Assembly: GCF_003096195.1 (NCBI RefSeq) | Contig: NZ_CP023004.1 | Coordinates: 2,336,501 to 2,400,500, forward strand | Length of the DNA: 64,000 nt | Direction of reading: 5' to 3' | Source of the DNA: Ereboglobus luteus | GTDB lineage: Bacteria; Verrucomicrobiota; Verrucomicrobiia; Opitutales; Opitutaceae | Shown here: positions 1-10,000 of the stretch, in pieces | Layout of the letters: the number at the start of each line of letters is the position of its first letter | Numbering within the stretch: the stretch's first letter is position 1 | Position numbers and translations under genes: made by a program | Notes under the pieces: generated by a model | Told to the model about the DNA's origin: nothing | The model's input: the letters and a program-made list of their open reading frames with translations, nothing else | Database searches by the model: none

Positions 1-1956
1 GCCGATCTCCTTGCTGACGATTGTTTCCATTTCGTTGGCGCCGCCCTGCATGGGGCCGGAGCCGGGGATTTTTCCGAGAACGTATTTGATGACTTCGCGA
101 TCCCTGCCGGCGAAGGCATCGTGCGCGTTGGCGAGCGTGATGTTCTTGTTGGCGACGACGGCGGTGATGCGCAGCTCGGGTGTGCGGGTATTTTTCCCGG
201 ATTCCCAAGCGGACGCGACATAGGCGACATCGCCGGGGACTTTTTTCGCGGGATCGTCGCCCGTATCGCGCGCCATGTAGGGCGCGGCCGTCCAATGGCC
301 GCCGACCCAGCGCTTGCCGCCGAGTTTGCGGCCGTCGAGCGTGACCCAGGCGAGTCCGGCGGGACCCTCGGTGATGAAGCAGCCGAGCAGCACCAGCGGC
401 TCGTTTGCGACGGGCGATTGGTCCGCGGGTATAAAAAGCGCGGACTGCGGCGGCGTGTGGTTGGCGAGCCAGGCGCCGGAGGCGTCCGCGGTGTTCCACG
501 GAGGATTGCCCGAGGCGTAAACCGAAAATTCGTAGTGCGGCTTGATCTCGTCGCGCACAAGTCCGCGCACGCGGTATTTGCCCGGGGCGACGGGGCGCGC
601 GGGAATGTTGAAGACGCCGTGCATGGCCGCGTCGGGATCGCGCCCGAGGTCGTCGCATCCGTCCCACCACGCGGTGTTTTCACCGGCGGGGAAGGGCGTG
701 TCGGAAAAGAGATTGCGGACGCGCGTGCCGTCGGGGTTTTCGATGACGAGCGTGACGCGGCCGGCGCGCGGAAGCGTGAAGCGAATCGGAATCGGCGGGT
801 GCGCGGGCGGGGACGCGTCGAGCGCGGCGGCGAGGCTGGTCGCGAAAGTTTCGGGCGCGGTTGCGCCGAGGGAGGAGAGCGCGAGAAGCTCGCCGAGCCA
901 GACGCGTTTGCCGGATTTCGCGGGTTTCACGCCGTCGCCGAGCGGCGCGGTGATTTTGACGCGGATGGCGCGCGTGGTTATTTCTCGCTCAAAGGGGAGA
1001 TGGAGCGTGGAGTGGCGCTGGGGCTGTTTGTTTGCGTCGCCCGCGTTCGTATTCAAAATTCCGATACGCTCCCAGTGGGCGTCGCCCGCGTCGCGGGGAT
1101 TTTGCTCCTCCGGCCCCGCGTAGGCTTGCGCCTCGGCGGAGGCGAAGCCGGGGCAGACGGCGACAAGGCCGCCGAGCGCGACGGGCGCCGGCCATGTGAG
1201 AACCGTCCATTCGGGGCGCCCCGGGGAAACGGACGGGGCGGATGCGCCGGGCGTTTCTTTGGCGTTGATGTTTGCCCAGGCGCCGTTCGCACCCTCGGCG
1301 GTTTCGTTGGAAATGCGCCCGGCATATTGGCTGTCGGCGCTGGCCGAGGCGACGGCGAGCGGCGCGATGTTTGCGAAACGCCCGGAGAGGAGCGTCACCG
1401 CGCCGAGCGTGCCCGCGTAGTGCAGATCGGTTTGCGCGGCGGTGTGGGTGAAGCGCAGCGCGCTTGTGACGGTGCCGGGAGGTAGCACCCAAAGCGTGAG
1501 CTGCGTGGTCTTTTGGTTGTCGGCGGCGCTGAGCCAGTGGATGTTTCCCGCGGCTCCGGTTCCCGGAACCTTGTCCGTCATGCGGCCGGCGGAGAAACGT
1601 TGCGCGGGTATCCATTGCGATTCGTCCGCCATGTCGCCGGGGACGGGCGCGCCGGGCTTGAGAACGCTTAACCGCCCGCCGCCAAGGACGAGGATGGAGC
1701 CGATTTCTTGCGGCGTGTGAAACGCGATGCGCAGATGGCGCGGCCCGTGCCTCTTGGAGTTGCCGAAGGTGATTGTGTTTCCGCGCGCTGTGATTGGTTT
1801 TTCGGCTCCGTTTTCCCACTCGGCAAGGGCGTCGTCGTTGACAACGCCGCCCGGCGCGAGGCTGAAGGGGAACACGGGCGTGATTGCCGCGGGGGCGGCG
1901 GCCAGTGTCGGGGCGAGGGCAAGAAAAACGGCAATGGCGGCGGAATGGATTTTCAT
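1..1956 (-). CDS. Large secreted protein, 5' part only (runs off the window)
   Basis: An open frame of 652 codons runs from an ATG at 1954-1956 to the window edge with no stop, so only the N-terminal part is seen. The first ~20 residues form a signal peptide (MKIHSAAIAVFLALAPTLAAA). Residues ~25-400 look like all-beta carbohydrate-binding or discoidin-type modules. Around residues 420-470 there is a FlgD-like Ig pattern, with V-T-L-V-I-E-N-P-D-G followed by A-W-W-D-G-C-D-D. The catalytic or main domain, if any, lies beyond the window. It sits downstream of the SGNH hydrolase on the same strand with a 26-bp gap, so co-transcription is likely. I infer an extracellular or cell-surface role in glycan handling but cannot name a function. 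Confidence 0.75.
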   Translation of the reverse strand, partial: MKIHSAAIAVFLALAPTLAAAPAAITPVFPFSLAPGGVVNDDALAEWENGAEKPITARGNTITFGNSKRHGPRHLRIAFHTPQEIGSILVLGGGRLSVLKPGAPVPGDMADESQWIPAQRFSAGRMTDKVPGTGAAGNIHWLSAADNQKTTQLTLWVLPPGTVTSALRFTHTAAQTDLHYAGTLGAVTLLSGRFANIAPLAVASASADSQYAGRISNETAEGANGAWANINAKETPGASAPSVSPGRPEWTVLTWPAPVALGGLVAVCPGFASAEAQAYAGPEEQNPRDAGDAHWERIGILNTNAGDANKQPQRHSTLHLPFEREITTRAIRVKITAPLGDGVKPAKSGKRVWLGELLALSSLGATAPETFATSLAAALDASPPAHPPIPIRFTLPRAGRVTLVIENPDGTRVRNLFSDTPFPAGENTAWWDGCDDLGRDPDAAMHGVFNIPARPVAPGKYRVRGLVRDEIKPHYEFSVYASGNPPWNTADASGAWLANHTPPQSALFIPADQSPVANEPLVLLGCFITEGPAGLAWVTLDGRKLGGKRWVGGHWTAAPYMARDTGDDPAKKVPGDVAYVASAWESGKNTRTPELRITAVVANKNITLANAHDAFAGRDREVIKYVLGKIPGSGPMQGGANEMETIVSKEIG

Positions 1957-1982
1957 GGTTTTGTATTTGATAAATGGATACG

Positions 1983-3229
1983 TCAGCGCCCGGCGGAGCA
2001 GATGCTCTCAATCCGAAGGTCCGCGCCCTTGGCGGCGTTCGAAAAATCGGGGACTATTTTGAGCGTGTGCGCGCCGTCGCCGAGTTGCTTGGTGATCATC
2101 ACCCAGGCGAAGAGGCATCCGGCGCCGTCCGTGGGACTGTCAAAGCGCTTGGTGCTTATGTCCCAAAGAAACGGGTCGGCGGCTTTCGAGTTTGGCTGCG
2201 GGACCGGGGCGCCGTCTATCCACACCCGAAACGGCGCCGTTATCGGGCTGCTCTCCCCACGAGTCCCACAAATGAACCGCGGAACGCGACGCTCAGCGGG
2301 GCGTTGGTTTCAGTGCGCGCGACATCGCCGATCCAGCGGCCCGAAAGCCGGTCGAACCACATGGCGTTGCGGTAGCAATGAACCCGACTCCACCCCTCGG
2401 GCAGCGGCGTGTTTGCGAGAACATGGCGCGTGCGTTCGGGGTAGAGATCGGGGTAAACTGTTTTCGGCGGAATGGGCGCGGTTTTAGGCGCGGGCGCGGC
2501 GGCCGCTTTCACAAACGCATCGCGCACGGCCTCGAAAAAAATCTCGTAACCACAATCGTCCGGGTGTGTGCGGTCCCTGCCGAACGGATACATTTTCACC
2601 GGATCGGCGCGCCCCTCGGCGATGGCGCGGCGCGCATGATTCATGATGTCGGCGGTGTGAAGGCCGTAGGCGTCGGCGAGTTTTTGGTGCGCCGCCGTGC
2701 GCGCGGGTTGCGCGGGGTCGGTGTCGATCATCTGCGCCTGCATGCAGGTGAGCACGGGCATGACTGCCGCGCCGGACTCGAGCAGGTTGCGAACAATGCG
2801 CTCGTAGCTGGCCATGTTAAACTCGTCCGCGCCGGATATGCCGTCGTTGACCGTGAAATCGAGAAAAACGAGATCGGGTATGTGCGCGAGCACGTCGCGG
2901 TCGAGCCGGAAGAGGCCGAGCGCCGAGCCGGTGCCGCCGATCGCGGCATCATGAAAATTGAAGGATGTGCGGGGATATTTTTCGCGGAGCCACCGCATCA
3001 TGCGCCCGCGATAACTGGTTCGGTTGGGATCGGAGGCGTTTGCGCCCCAAGTGAGCGAGCCGCCGAAAAACACGACGGTGAGCGGCTCTCGGGCTTCCGC
3101 GCGCGCTGCGAAACCGGCGATGGTGCTGCCCTGGCGCGCGGGTTGCGCGGCGTTGGTGTTGATGCTGGCGCTCATGCAAAAAATAAGGATGGCGAGCGTG
3201 CGTATGACGCTGGAGACGCGATGTGTCAT
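1983..3229 (-). CDS. Secreted SGNH/GDSL hydrolase, frameshifted near 2257
   Basis: The first frame (2240-3229) starts with a signal peptide ending near T-N-A-A-Q. It carries the SGNH blocks: F-F-G-G-S-L-T (nucleophile Ser), F-T-V-N-D-G, and H-P-D-D-C-G-Y (Asp/His). It stops at 2240-2242. The protein continues in another frame from 2257 to 1983 (GESSPITAPFRVWIDGAPVP and onward), completing a beta-sandwich tail. Adding one G to the GGGG run (plus-strand C run 2255-2258) rejoins the frames into a 415-residue protein. The family is esterase-like and typically deacetylates polysaccharides. The catalytic domain is intact either way. Whether the shift is real or a sequencing error cannot be told here. 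Confidence 0.8.
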
Positions 3230-3496
3230 GTGGGGGGATTAGGGAGGTGTTTTATATATGATCAAAAAAATACGACGGCACGGGTTAAGCCGCACAGAAA
3301 TCATACAGTCCGCGTTTGCGCGGCGCGGAGCCACGCGTTTAGTTCGCGAACGTCACGATGCCAAACTCGCGTGTGTGAAACGCGCTTCCCGAATGTTGTT
3401 CAGGTCGTTCACGCCGAGGTTGGGCGGCGCCCAATCGGGCTTGCATGAAACAACATCCCGCTCGATCCGCCATCCCCGTGCGCGTGGCGGCGATTG
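3230..3496. other. Intergenic gap without a recognised gene
   Basis: These 267 bases lie between two minus-strand genes. I see no convincing coding frame. The stretch next to the SGNH start is AT-richer and could carry its promoter. No hairpin terminator was recognised. Confidence 0.4.
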
Positions 3497-4240
3497 TCAC
3501 TTGGCGGCCTGGGCGACTGCCACGGAGTCAAACCACGTGGCGCCTTTTTCCCCGTTGCGGCTGAAGATCGAGAGGCGGTTGAATTTTCCGGTTGTCAGAT
3601 TCACGACGTCCGCCGCCTTGCCCAGGCTCGTGTAAACGGCCTTTGTCTCGTCGTAATAAAACACCTCGGCCGTCGCGGGAAACCGGTCCTTGCCGGGGGT
3701 GACGACGAGTTTGAACGAGACCAGTGCACCGGGCTTTTTGAAAAGGCGCGAGGTGCTGCCGACATTGGTTCGCGTGCCCTTGCCCGCGGGATCGCGATAG
3801 GCTATGCCGACGGGCAGCGCGGGGCGGAGCGAGAGCGTGACAAGATGGTTGCCGGTGGATTCGCGAAGAGTGATCTCAAAGCGGCTGCCATCCGTGCCCC
3901 TGGGGTTTTCCGTGCGAACCCGGAAATAAACCGAGATGGGGCCGTCCGCGAGATCGACGATTTTTGGAAGGTATGCGTTGGACGCCACATCCTTGCCGTC
4001 CGAGATGATTGACGGTCCCCAAAATGAATCGGCGATCAGGGCGTGTTTGACAACGGGTTCGCCGGCAACGCTCGTCCATTTGTTGCTGTTGTCCGCAAAG
4101 TCTTCCGAGAAGACGACCGTCTCGCCATCGGAGACGACCGGGAGCGCCGCGTGAACAGCGGACAATGTGAAAACGCCGGCTGCGAGGACGGCAAGGGCGT
4201 GAATGCGCGGAAGGACACGACGATTTTTGGGGAGGTTCAT
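3497..4240 (-). CDS. Secreted protein with concanavalin/LamG-like fold, function unknown
   Basis: I chose the ATG at 4238-4240 because it gives a compact signal peptide: MNLPKNRRVLPRIHALAVLAAG, then F-T-L-S-A-V-H-A. The in-frame extension to 4351 adds only a hydrophobic leader that would intrude on the divergent promoter. The mature part (247 residues in total) begins F-S-E-D-F-A-D-N-S-N-K-W-T. This F-x-x-D-F-x-x-N-x-x-x-W opening is typical of jelly-roll domains in the LamG/DUF1080 group. The rest is beta-rich with no catalytic motif I recognise. It is transcribed away from the GH94 gene across a 190-bp divergent promoter region and is a plausible glycan-binding or periplasmic accessory protein. 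Confidence 0.7.
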   Translation of the reverse strand: MNLPKNRRVLPRIHALAVLAAGVFTLSAVHAALPVVSDGETVVFSEDFADNSNKWTSVAGEPVVKHALIADSFWGPSIISDGKDVASNAYLPKIVDLADGPISVYFRVRTENPRGTDGSRFEITLRESTGNHLVTLSLRPALPVGIAYRDPAGKGTRTNVGSTSRLFKKPGALVSFKLVVTPGKDRFPATAEVFYYDETKAVYTSLGKAADVVNLTTGKFNRLSIFSRNGEKGATWFDSVAVAQAAK

Positions 4241-4430
4241 AAGAATAAAAGGTGCGAACGGAACCGTGGCAAAAATAGGCGTTTTGAAAATCCCAAAAGG
4301 GCCGAAAATCGTGATACAGAATCGACACACAAATAATGATAAACGGAACACTGCCGCTGAGTGTATGGATATCGTGCCGGTGTTCAGCGCTGCAAAAATG
4401 CCGCAACCAATGGGGTTTCCTCAACAAAAC
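4241..4430. promoter_or_regulatory. Divergent promoter region between jelly-roll protein and GH94 gene
   Basis: This 190-bp AT-richer interval separates two outward-facing genes. It contains AGTGTATGGA at 4360-4369. The same ten bases form the left half of an inverted repeat beside the regulator gene (27802-27811), so shared control is possible. An ACACT/AGTGT inverted pair (spacer 7) lies at about 4348-4364. No -35/-10 pair could be assigned with confidence. Confidence 0.4.
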
Positions 4431-6920
4431 ATGAGCACCAATCCCGCCCCCGCCTCCAACCCCTACGGATATTTTGACGACGCGAATCGCGAGTATGTGA
4501 TCACTCGTCCCGACACGCCCCTGCCGTGGCTCAACTACCTCGGGCAGGACGATTTTTTCGGCCTGTGCACCAACACCGCCGGCGGCTACTCGTTCTGGCG
4601 CGACGCGAAGCTGCGCCGCCTCACGCGCTACCGCTACAACAACGTCCCCATGGATCTCGGCGGACGTTACCTCTACATCCGCGACGCGGCGACGGGCGAT
4701 GTGTGGAATCCCGGATGGAAGCCAATGAAAACCGCGCTCGACCGCTACGAGTGCCGCCACGGCACCGGCTACACGCGCATCACCGGCGCGCGCGACGGCA
4801 TCGAAACCGAAATGCTCTTCTTCGTGCCGCCCGGCGAAACGCTCGAACTCTGGCGCGCGACCATCCGCAACACCGGCCCCGTGCCGCGCAAAGTGCAGAT
4901 CTTCTCCTTTGTCGAGTTCTGCCTGTTCGAGGCGCTCAACGACATGACCAATTACCAGCGCACGTATTCCATCGGCGAAGTCGAGGTCGAGCCCGGCGAC
5001 GGCGCGATCTACCACAAGACCGAATACCGCGAGCGGCGCAACCACTACGCGCTCTTCGGCTGCGCGCATCCAATTAATGGATACGACACGGACCGCGACG
5101 CCTTCGTCGGCGTGCACAACGGCCTTCACGAACCGCAAGCCGTCCTCGCGGGCAAGCCGCGCAACAGCATCGCGCACGGATGGAATCCCATCGGCTCGCA
5201 CTTCATCGAACTCGACCTCAAACCCGGCGAGACGCGCGAGTTTGCCTTCGTGCTCGCCTACATTGACCAGGGCCCCGACTCGCCGGAGAATCCCAAGTTC
5301 ACGGCGCCCTTTGTCATCAACAAAACCAAGGGCCGCGCGATCATGGCGAAATACCGAGACATCGCCGCCGTGGATGACGCCTTCGCCCGCCTGCGCGCCA
5401 CATGGGCCTCGCATCTGTCCGCGTTTCAAGTCACCGACTGCCCCGACCCGATTGCGGCGCGCATGGCAAACACATGGAACCAATACCAGTGCATGGCGAC
5501 CTTCAACCTCTCGCGTTCCGCCAGCATGTTCGAAACGGGCATCGGACGCGGCATGGGTTTCCGCGACAGCAACCAGGACATCCTCGGCTTCGTGCACATG
5601 CTGCCCGACCGCGCCCGCCAGCGCATCCTCGACATCGCCGCCACGCAACTCAGCGACGGGACTTGTTACCACCAATACCAGCCGCTCACCAAAAAAGGTA
5701 ACGCCGAAATCGGCGGCGACTTTTACGACGACCACCTCTGGCTCGTCCTGAGCACCTGCGCCTACATAAAGGAAACCGGCGACCGTGCCATCCTCGACAC
5801 ACCCGTCGGTTACGCGGACAAATCTGGCAGCCGCGACACGCTCCTGCACCACCTCGAAACCAGCATCGCCTACACGATGAAACAACGCGGTCCGCACGGC
5901 CTGCCGCTCATCGGCCACGCCGACTGGAACGATTGCTTGAACCTCAACTGCTTTTCCACCGAACCCAACGAGTCCTTCCAATGCGCAGGCGACGTCAAGG
6001 GCTCCATCGCCGAGTCCGTGATGATCGCAGGCCTGTTTCTCCACGCCACACGCGAGCTCGAAGCGCTCTACCGCTGGCTGCAACGCGACACCGACGCCGC
6101 TCGCATCGCGGAACAGCACGCGACCATGCTCGACGCCGTCGAAACCCACGCATGGGACGGCGAGTGGTATATCCGCGCCTTCGACGCGGCCGGAAAACCC
6201 GTCGGCTCGAAAACCTGTGGCGAAGGGAAAATCTTTATCGAAAGCCAGGCGTGGTGCGTGCTCGGCGGCGCAGGCGCAAACAACGGACGCGCACGGCAGG
6301 CGCTCGAAAGCGTTCACAAACATCTCTACACACCCGACGGCATCATCCTGCAACAACCCGCCTACTCGACCTATCACCTCAACCTCGGCGAAGTCACCAG
6401 CTACCCGCCCGGCTACAAGGAAAACGCGGGCATCTTCTGCCACAACAACACATGGATACATCTCGGCTGGTGCCAGCTCGGCGAAGGCGACCGCGCCTAC
6501 GAGTATTACCTGAGCATTTGCCCCGCCGCGAAGGAGCAACAAATCGAAACCTACCGCTGCGAACCTTACGTCTATGCGCAAATGATCGCGGGCCGCGATG
6601 CCGCGACGCCCGGCGAGGCGAAAAATGCCTGGCTCACCGGCACCGCCGCATGGACATTTGTGACGGTCTCGCAGGGCATCCTCGGAATCCAGCCGACCTA
6701 CGACGGACTGCGCATCGACCCGTGCATGCCGAAAAACTGGCCCGGCTTCACCGTGCGCCGTGTGTATCGGGAAGTTGAATACATCATCACCGTTCGCAAC
6801 CCGAGCAACCTCAGCAAGGGCGTCGCCCGCCTCACCGTCGATGGCCGCGAAATCACGGGCAATGTCATCCCGGCGGCTCCGTCCGGTTCAAAAATCATGG
6901 TCGAGGCCGAACTTTGTTAA
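4431..6920 (+). CDS. GH94 cellobiose-type phosphorylase
   Basis: The 829-residue protein starts at MSTNPAPASNPYGYFDDANR, the usual N-terminus and length for cellobiose phosphorylases (about 810-830). It has no signal peptide and so is cytoplasmic. The N-terminal beta-sandwich has family blocks such as Y-L-G-Q-D-D-F-F-G and R-Y-R-Y-N-N-V-P-M-D-L-G-G-R-Y. The catalytic (alpha/alpha)6 domain carries A-D-W-N-D-C-L-N at ~497-504, whose Asp is the general acid in GH94. The family cleaves beta-glucosides with phosphate to give a sugar 1-phosphate plus a free sugar. Cellobiose is the likeliest substrate from overall similarity, but other beta-glucobioses are possible. It leads a plus-strand group with a large heparinase-like protein and a sugar symporter, which fits uptake and intracellular phosphorolysis. 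Confidence 0.9.
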   Translation: MSTNPAPASNPYGYFDDANREYVITRPDTPLPWLNYLGQDDFFGLCTNTAGGYSFWRDAKLRRLTRYRYNNVPMDLGGRYLYIRDAATGDVWNPGWKPMKTALDRYECRHGTGYTRITGARDGIETEMLFFVPPGETLELWRATIRNTGPVPRKVQIFSFVEFCLFEALNDMTNYQRTYSIGEVEVEPGDGAIYHKTEYRERRNHYALFGCAHPINGYDTDRDAFVGVHNGLHEPQAVLAGKPRNSIAHGWNPIGSHFIELDLKPGETREFAFVLAYIDQGPDSPENPKFTAPFVINKTKGRAIMAKYRDIAAVDDAFARLRATWASHLSAFQVTDCPDPIAARMANTWNQYQCMATFNLSRSASMFETGIGRGMGFRDSNQDILGFVHMLPDRARQRILDIAATQLSDGTCYHQYQPLTKKGNAEIGGDFYDDHLWLVLSTCAYIKETGDRAILDTPVGYADKSGSRDTLLHHLETSIAYTMKQRGPHGLPLIGHADWNDCLNLNCFSTEPNESFQCAGDVKGSIAESVMIAGLFLHATRELEALYRWLQRDTDAARIAEQHATMLDAVETHAWDGEWYIRAFDAAGKPVGSKTCGEGKIFIESQAWCVLGGAGANNGRARQALESVHKHLYTPDGIILQQPAYSTYHLNLGEVTSYPPGYKENAGIFCHNNTWIHLGWCQLGEGDRAYEYYLSICPAAKEQQIETYRCEPYVYAQMIAGRDAATPGEAKNAWLTGTAAWTFVTVSQGILGIQPTYDGLRIDPCMPKNWPGFTVRRVYREVEYIITVRNPSNLSKGVARLTVDGREITGNVIPAAPSGSKIMVEAELC

Positions 6921-7054
6921 CCCTGATCGTGTTCGCGAAAGGTCCGCTTTATTCCTATCTGTCCCGCGATTATTGTTTGCGTGTATGCTTTCTGTTTGCA
7001 GCGCGTGCGAACACTGTTGCGATTTGCATTGTGTAACATTCCCAAACACTCCCC

Positions 7055-10000
7055 ATGCGCACGACCCTGACAGACATCAATGTTTCCATCCTGCCGCGGC
7101 TGCTTGCGGAGATGCGGTTCGAAACAGCCCGGCGCGCGGGGGCAATTTTGGTGGGAAAAAAAGAAACCTGCACGGCCGCGGCGGTGTTCGGTTTGCATGA
7201 CGCGCATGTGTCGCTCGCTGAATTTCACGAGGCGCAGGCGCTGCTCGAAAAACATGGGCGGGTGCTGAAAGACGAGGCGTTCGCCGTGGCGCGCCGTCTC
7301 GCGGAGGATGCGCACGGGTTGATACGCGAAAGCAGTTACCGGATTTCTCCTGAAGCCGTGGCGGGGCTCACGCTCGACGAGTATCAGTCGAAATACCGCG
7401 CGCTCGCGAAGGAGCGTTACGAGGCCGCGCTCAAGAAAGCAAAAAGCGACGATGACAGGATGGAGCTGGCGTCGAGTTTGCGCAAACGAGGCATGGCGTT
7501 TCCCCCGGGGCTCGCGGCGGACGCCGGTTTGGAGCGCCCCAGTGTTGTGGCGGAAGACACCGCTCCGGGCACCGGCAGCATAAGCGGAGTGATCCTGATG
7601 CCGGATGGAACCCCCGCGTCGCGCGTGACGGTGACGCTCGGATTGCCGGTGCGCGTGGAGCATGCGAATCCGGCCGCCTACACGCACTGGGCCGCGGACT
7701 ACGCGCCTGTCATCGGGCCGATGAAAAAACTCGTGACTCATACCGACGAGGCCGGCGCGTTTTGCATAAAAGACGTGCCGGAAGGCATGCAGGAATTTCT
7801 GGCCGTGACACTCGATGCGAACACGCATGCGATCGCGACGCGCTTTCTGGCCCGGGCGATCAAGGTGCGCGCCGGTGAGGAAACGAAGCTCGGGCGCCTG
7901 GTCGCCGCCGAATGGACAAGCGCGCCGTCGCGAGAGATTGCGAATCCGCTGCCGGCGGTTCTCAACGATGCCTCGGGTTGCGAATGGCGAAAACTCGGGG
8001 AGACGCGCCTGCATAATCCGTTTTATTACGAATTCAGAAAACAGGCGCTGCGTCTTAAATTGCCGGAGAATTTCAACGCGTCGGGCGAACCGCTGCGCGT
8101 CATGCTTGCCGGTGATGGATGCGGCGCGAACGGCATGGAGATATCGCATCAGGTCGCCGGGGATGATGTGATCGTGATGGTTGACTTGCCGGCTCGCTCG
8201 AATCGTTTTGTCGGTTTTTATGCTTCCGAAAACGCGAAGCCGCGGCCTGTGACGGCGGAGCCTTCCGGCTTTCCGCGCCTGAAGAAGGAGGGGCTGGAAA
8301 ATGGCGAATGGATTATCGACACCGGTGCGGCGCAGTTTCGAGTCAGCGGCCCTGATGCGCGGCCTGACGCGCCGCCGATTGTCGCGGTGCGCGGTGTGGA
8401 TGAGCGCTGGCGCGGTCGCGGGCGCTTTGTTTTTCCGGAGGGCGTGCGCGTTGTGAAGCGCGATGTGCGCATTGTTCACGAAGGCCCTGTGATGGTGGAG
8501 ATCAGTTGCGAACATGCGCTGAGCAACGGTTCCGTTTACACGTTGATACTCACGGCATACGCGGGCGAGGCGTTTCTTGGTGCGCGCGAAATCTCGCCAA
8601 GGCTGGACGGGGCCGCCTTCGAGTTTTCGCTGAAGGAGTTTTCCGGCGGTCGCGGTTTTCGAAACTGGACGAGGGAGAATCCCGATGGCGGACGGCACTG
8701 GTTTAACCTTGAGGCGAAGGATGCCGTGCATGGCGAGATGGTGGAGTCGGTGCCCTGGTGGGTGCCTCCGCAATGTTTTGCCTTTGCGATGACGGCGGAC
8801 GGCCTGGCCGAACGTGATTACGTGGGTGTTTTTTCGATGCGCCGCGGCGAGTGGATTGACCGCGAGTTCGAGCATATTGCGCAGGGGCCGCTCGGGGAGG
8901 ACGGGAAGCCGAATTACGAGCTCGACTGGCCGTATCCCGAAATGCTCGGTTCGTCGATCTCGCCGATTCACGCGGGCACAAGCAGGGCCGGCGACGCATT
9001 TTTTCGCTTTGGATTTTTCGACGGGGAGAGGCGCTGGGGATTGTTCGTTTCCTCGCTGGAGGCAAACGACGGCGTGTGGAAGGAATTTTCCGCCGCGCAA
9101 CATGCGTATTCGTCGCCACGGTTGCAGGATTTCAAGGACTGGCATTTCGACGTGCCCGACGCGCAGGCGCGCCCGCATGCCGTGGCCAAACGCGGGCAGT
9201 TGCCCGGGCTTCGGAGGAAGCGCCGCTCGCCGCGCTTCGAGCGCTTGTGGAAAAAAATCGCGGGGGACAATGTGCGCGGGCCGGGGCGGGGGCTGGCGTT
9301 TGCGGTCGATGGCGATCCGCTTGTTGCATGGCGCAAACGAACCGAGCTTGTGTGCATTGCCGAGGTGCGCAGCCGCATGGTTTTGCTCGGGCGCGACTGG
9401 TCCGACATGTATTCGCCGGTGCTCGGCCGGCCGATCACCGAGTGGGCGGAGGAGTATGACCTGATCGCCGCGAGCGGCGTGTTCAGCGAGGAGGACGAGC
9501 GCACGGTTCGCGATTTTCTCGTGCTGATGGGGCACATGTATATGGAGACGGATTTCATGAACTGGCGCTTCAACGCGCGCAACGCCAACTTCGAGGCCGA
9601 TCGCACGGATATCGTTGGCGCGGTGTGCGCGGCGTTCGACGGGCATCCGGACTCGGGAAAATTTCGCGCGCACCTGGTTGATGTCACGAAGCGCTCGCTG
9701 AAAGTGTATTGCACGCCGGGCAGCGGCAAATGGCAGGAGAATCCCGCATGCTACTATTTGCAGGCGGCGAAATGCAGGATGAATCTTGTTTATCATCTGG
9801 TGCAGCACGGTCGGGTGCGCCTGGACGAGATTCCCTTGCTCAAGGATTTTTTGATGTGGGGAATCAATTTGCTGACGCCTCCGAATCCGGTCTCCTACGC
9901 GGTCATGCGCGACGGCGCCAAGGACGGGGCGGAGAGCGGGGCGTCCCTGTATGCCCGTGTCGAGAAGGTGCGCAAGATCGCGCCAATCGGCGACCATGCG

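Noticed and set aside
121-1485. Plus-strand open frame at the left edge
   Set aside because: The minus strand here holds a continuous 652-codon frame with a signal peptide, which explains the coding bias.
3876-6581. Long open frame antisense to the GH94 gene
   Set aside because: It is an effect of high-GC third positions. The plus-strand frame encodes a full GH94 enzyme and the antisense product has no family features.
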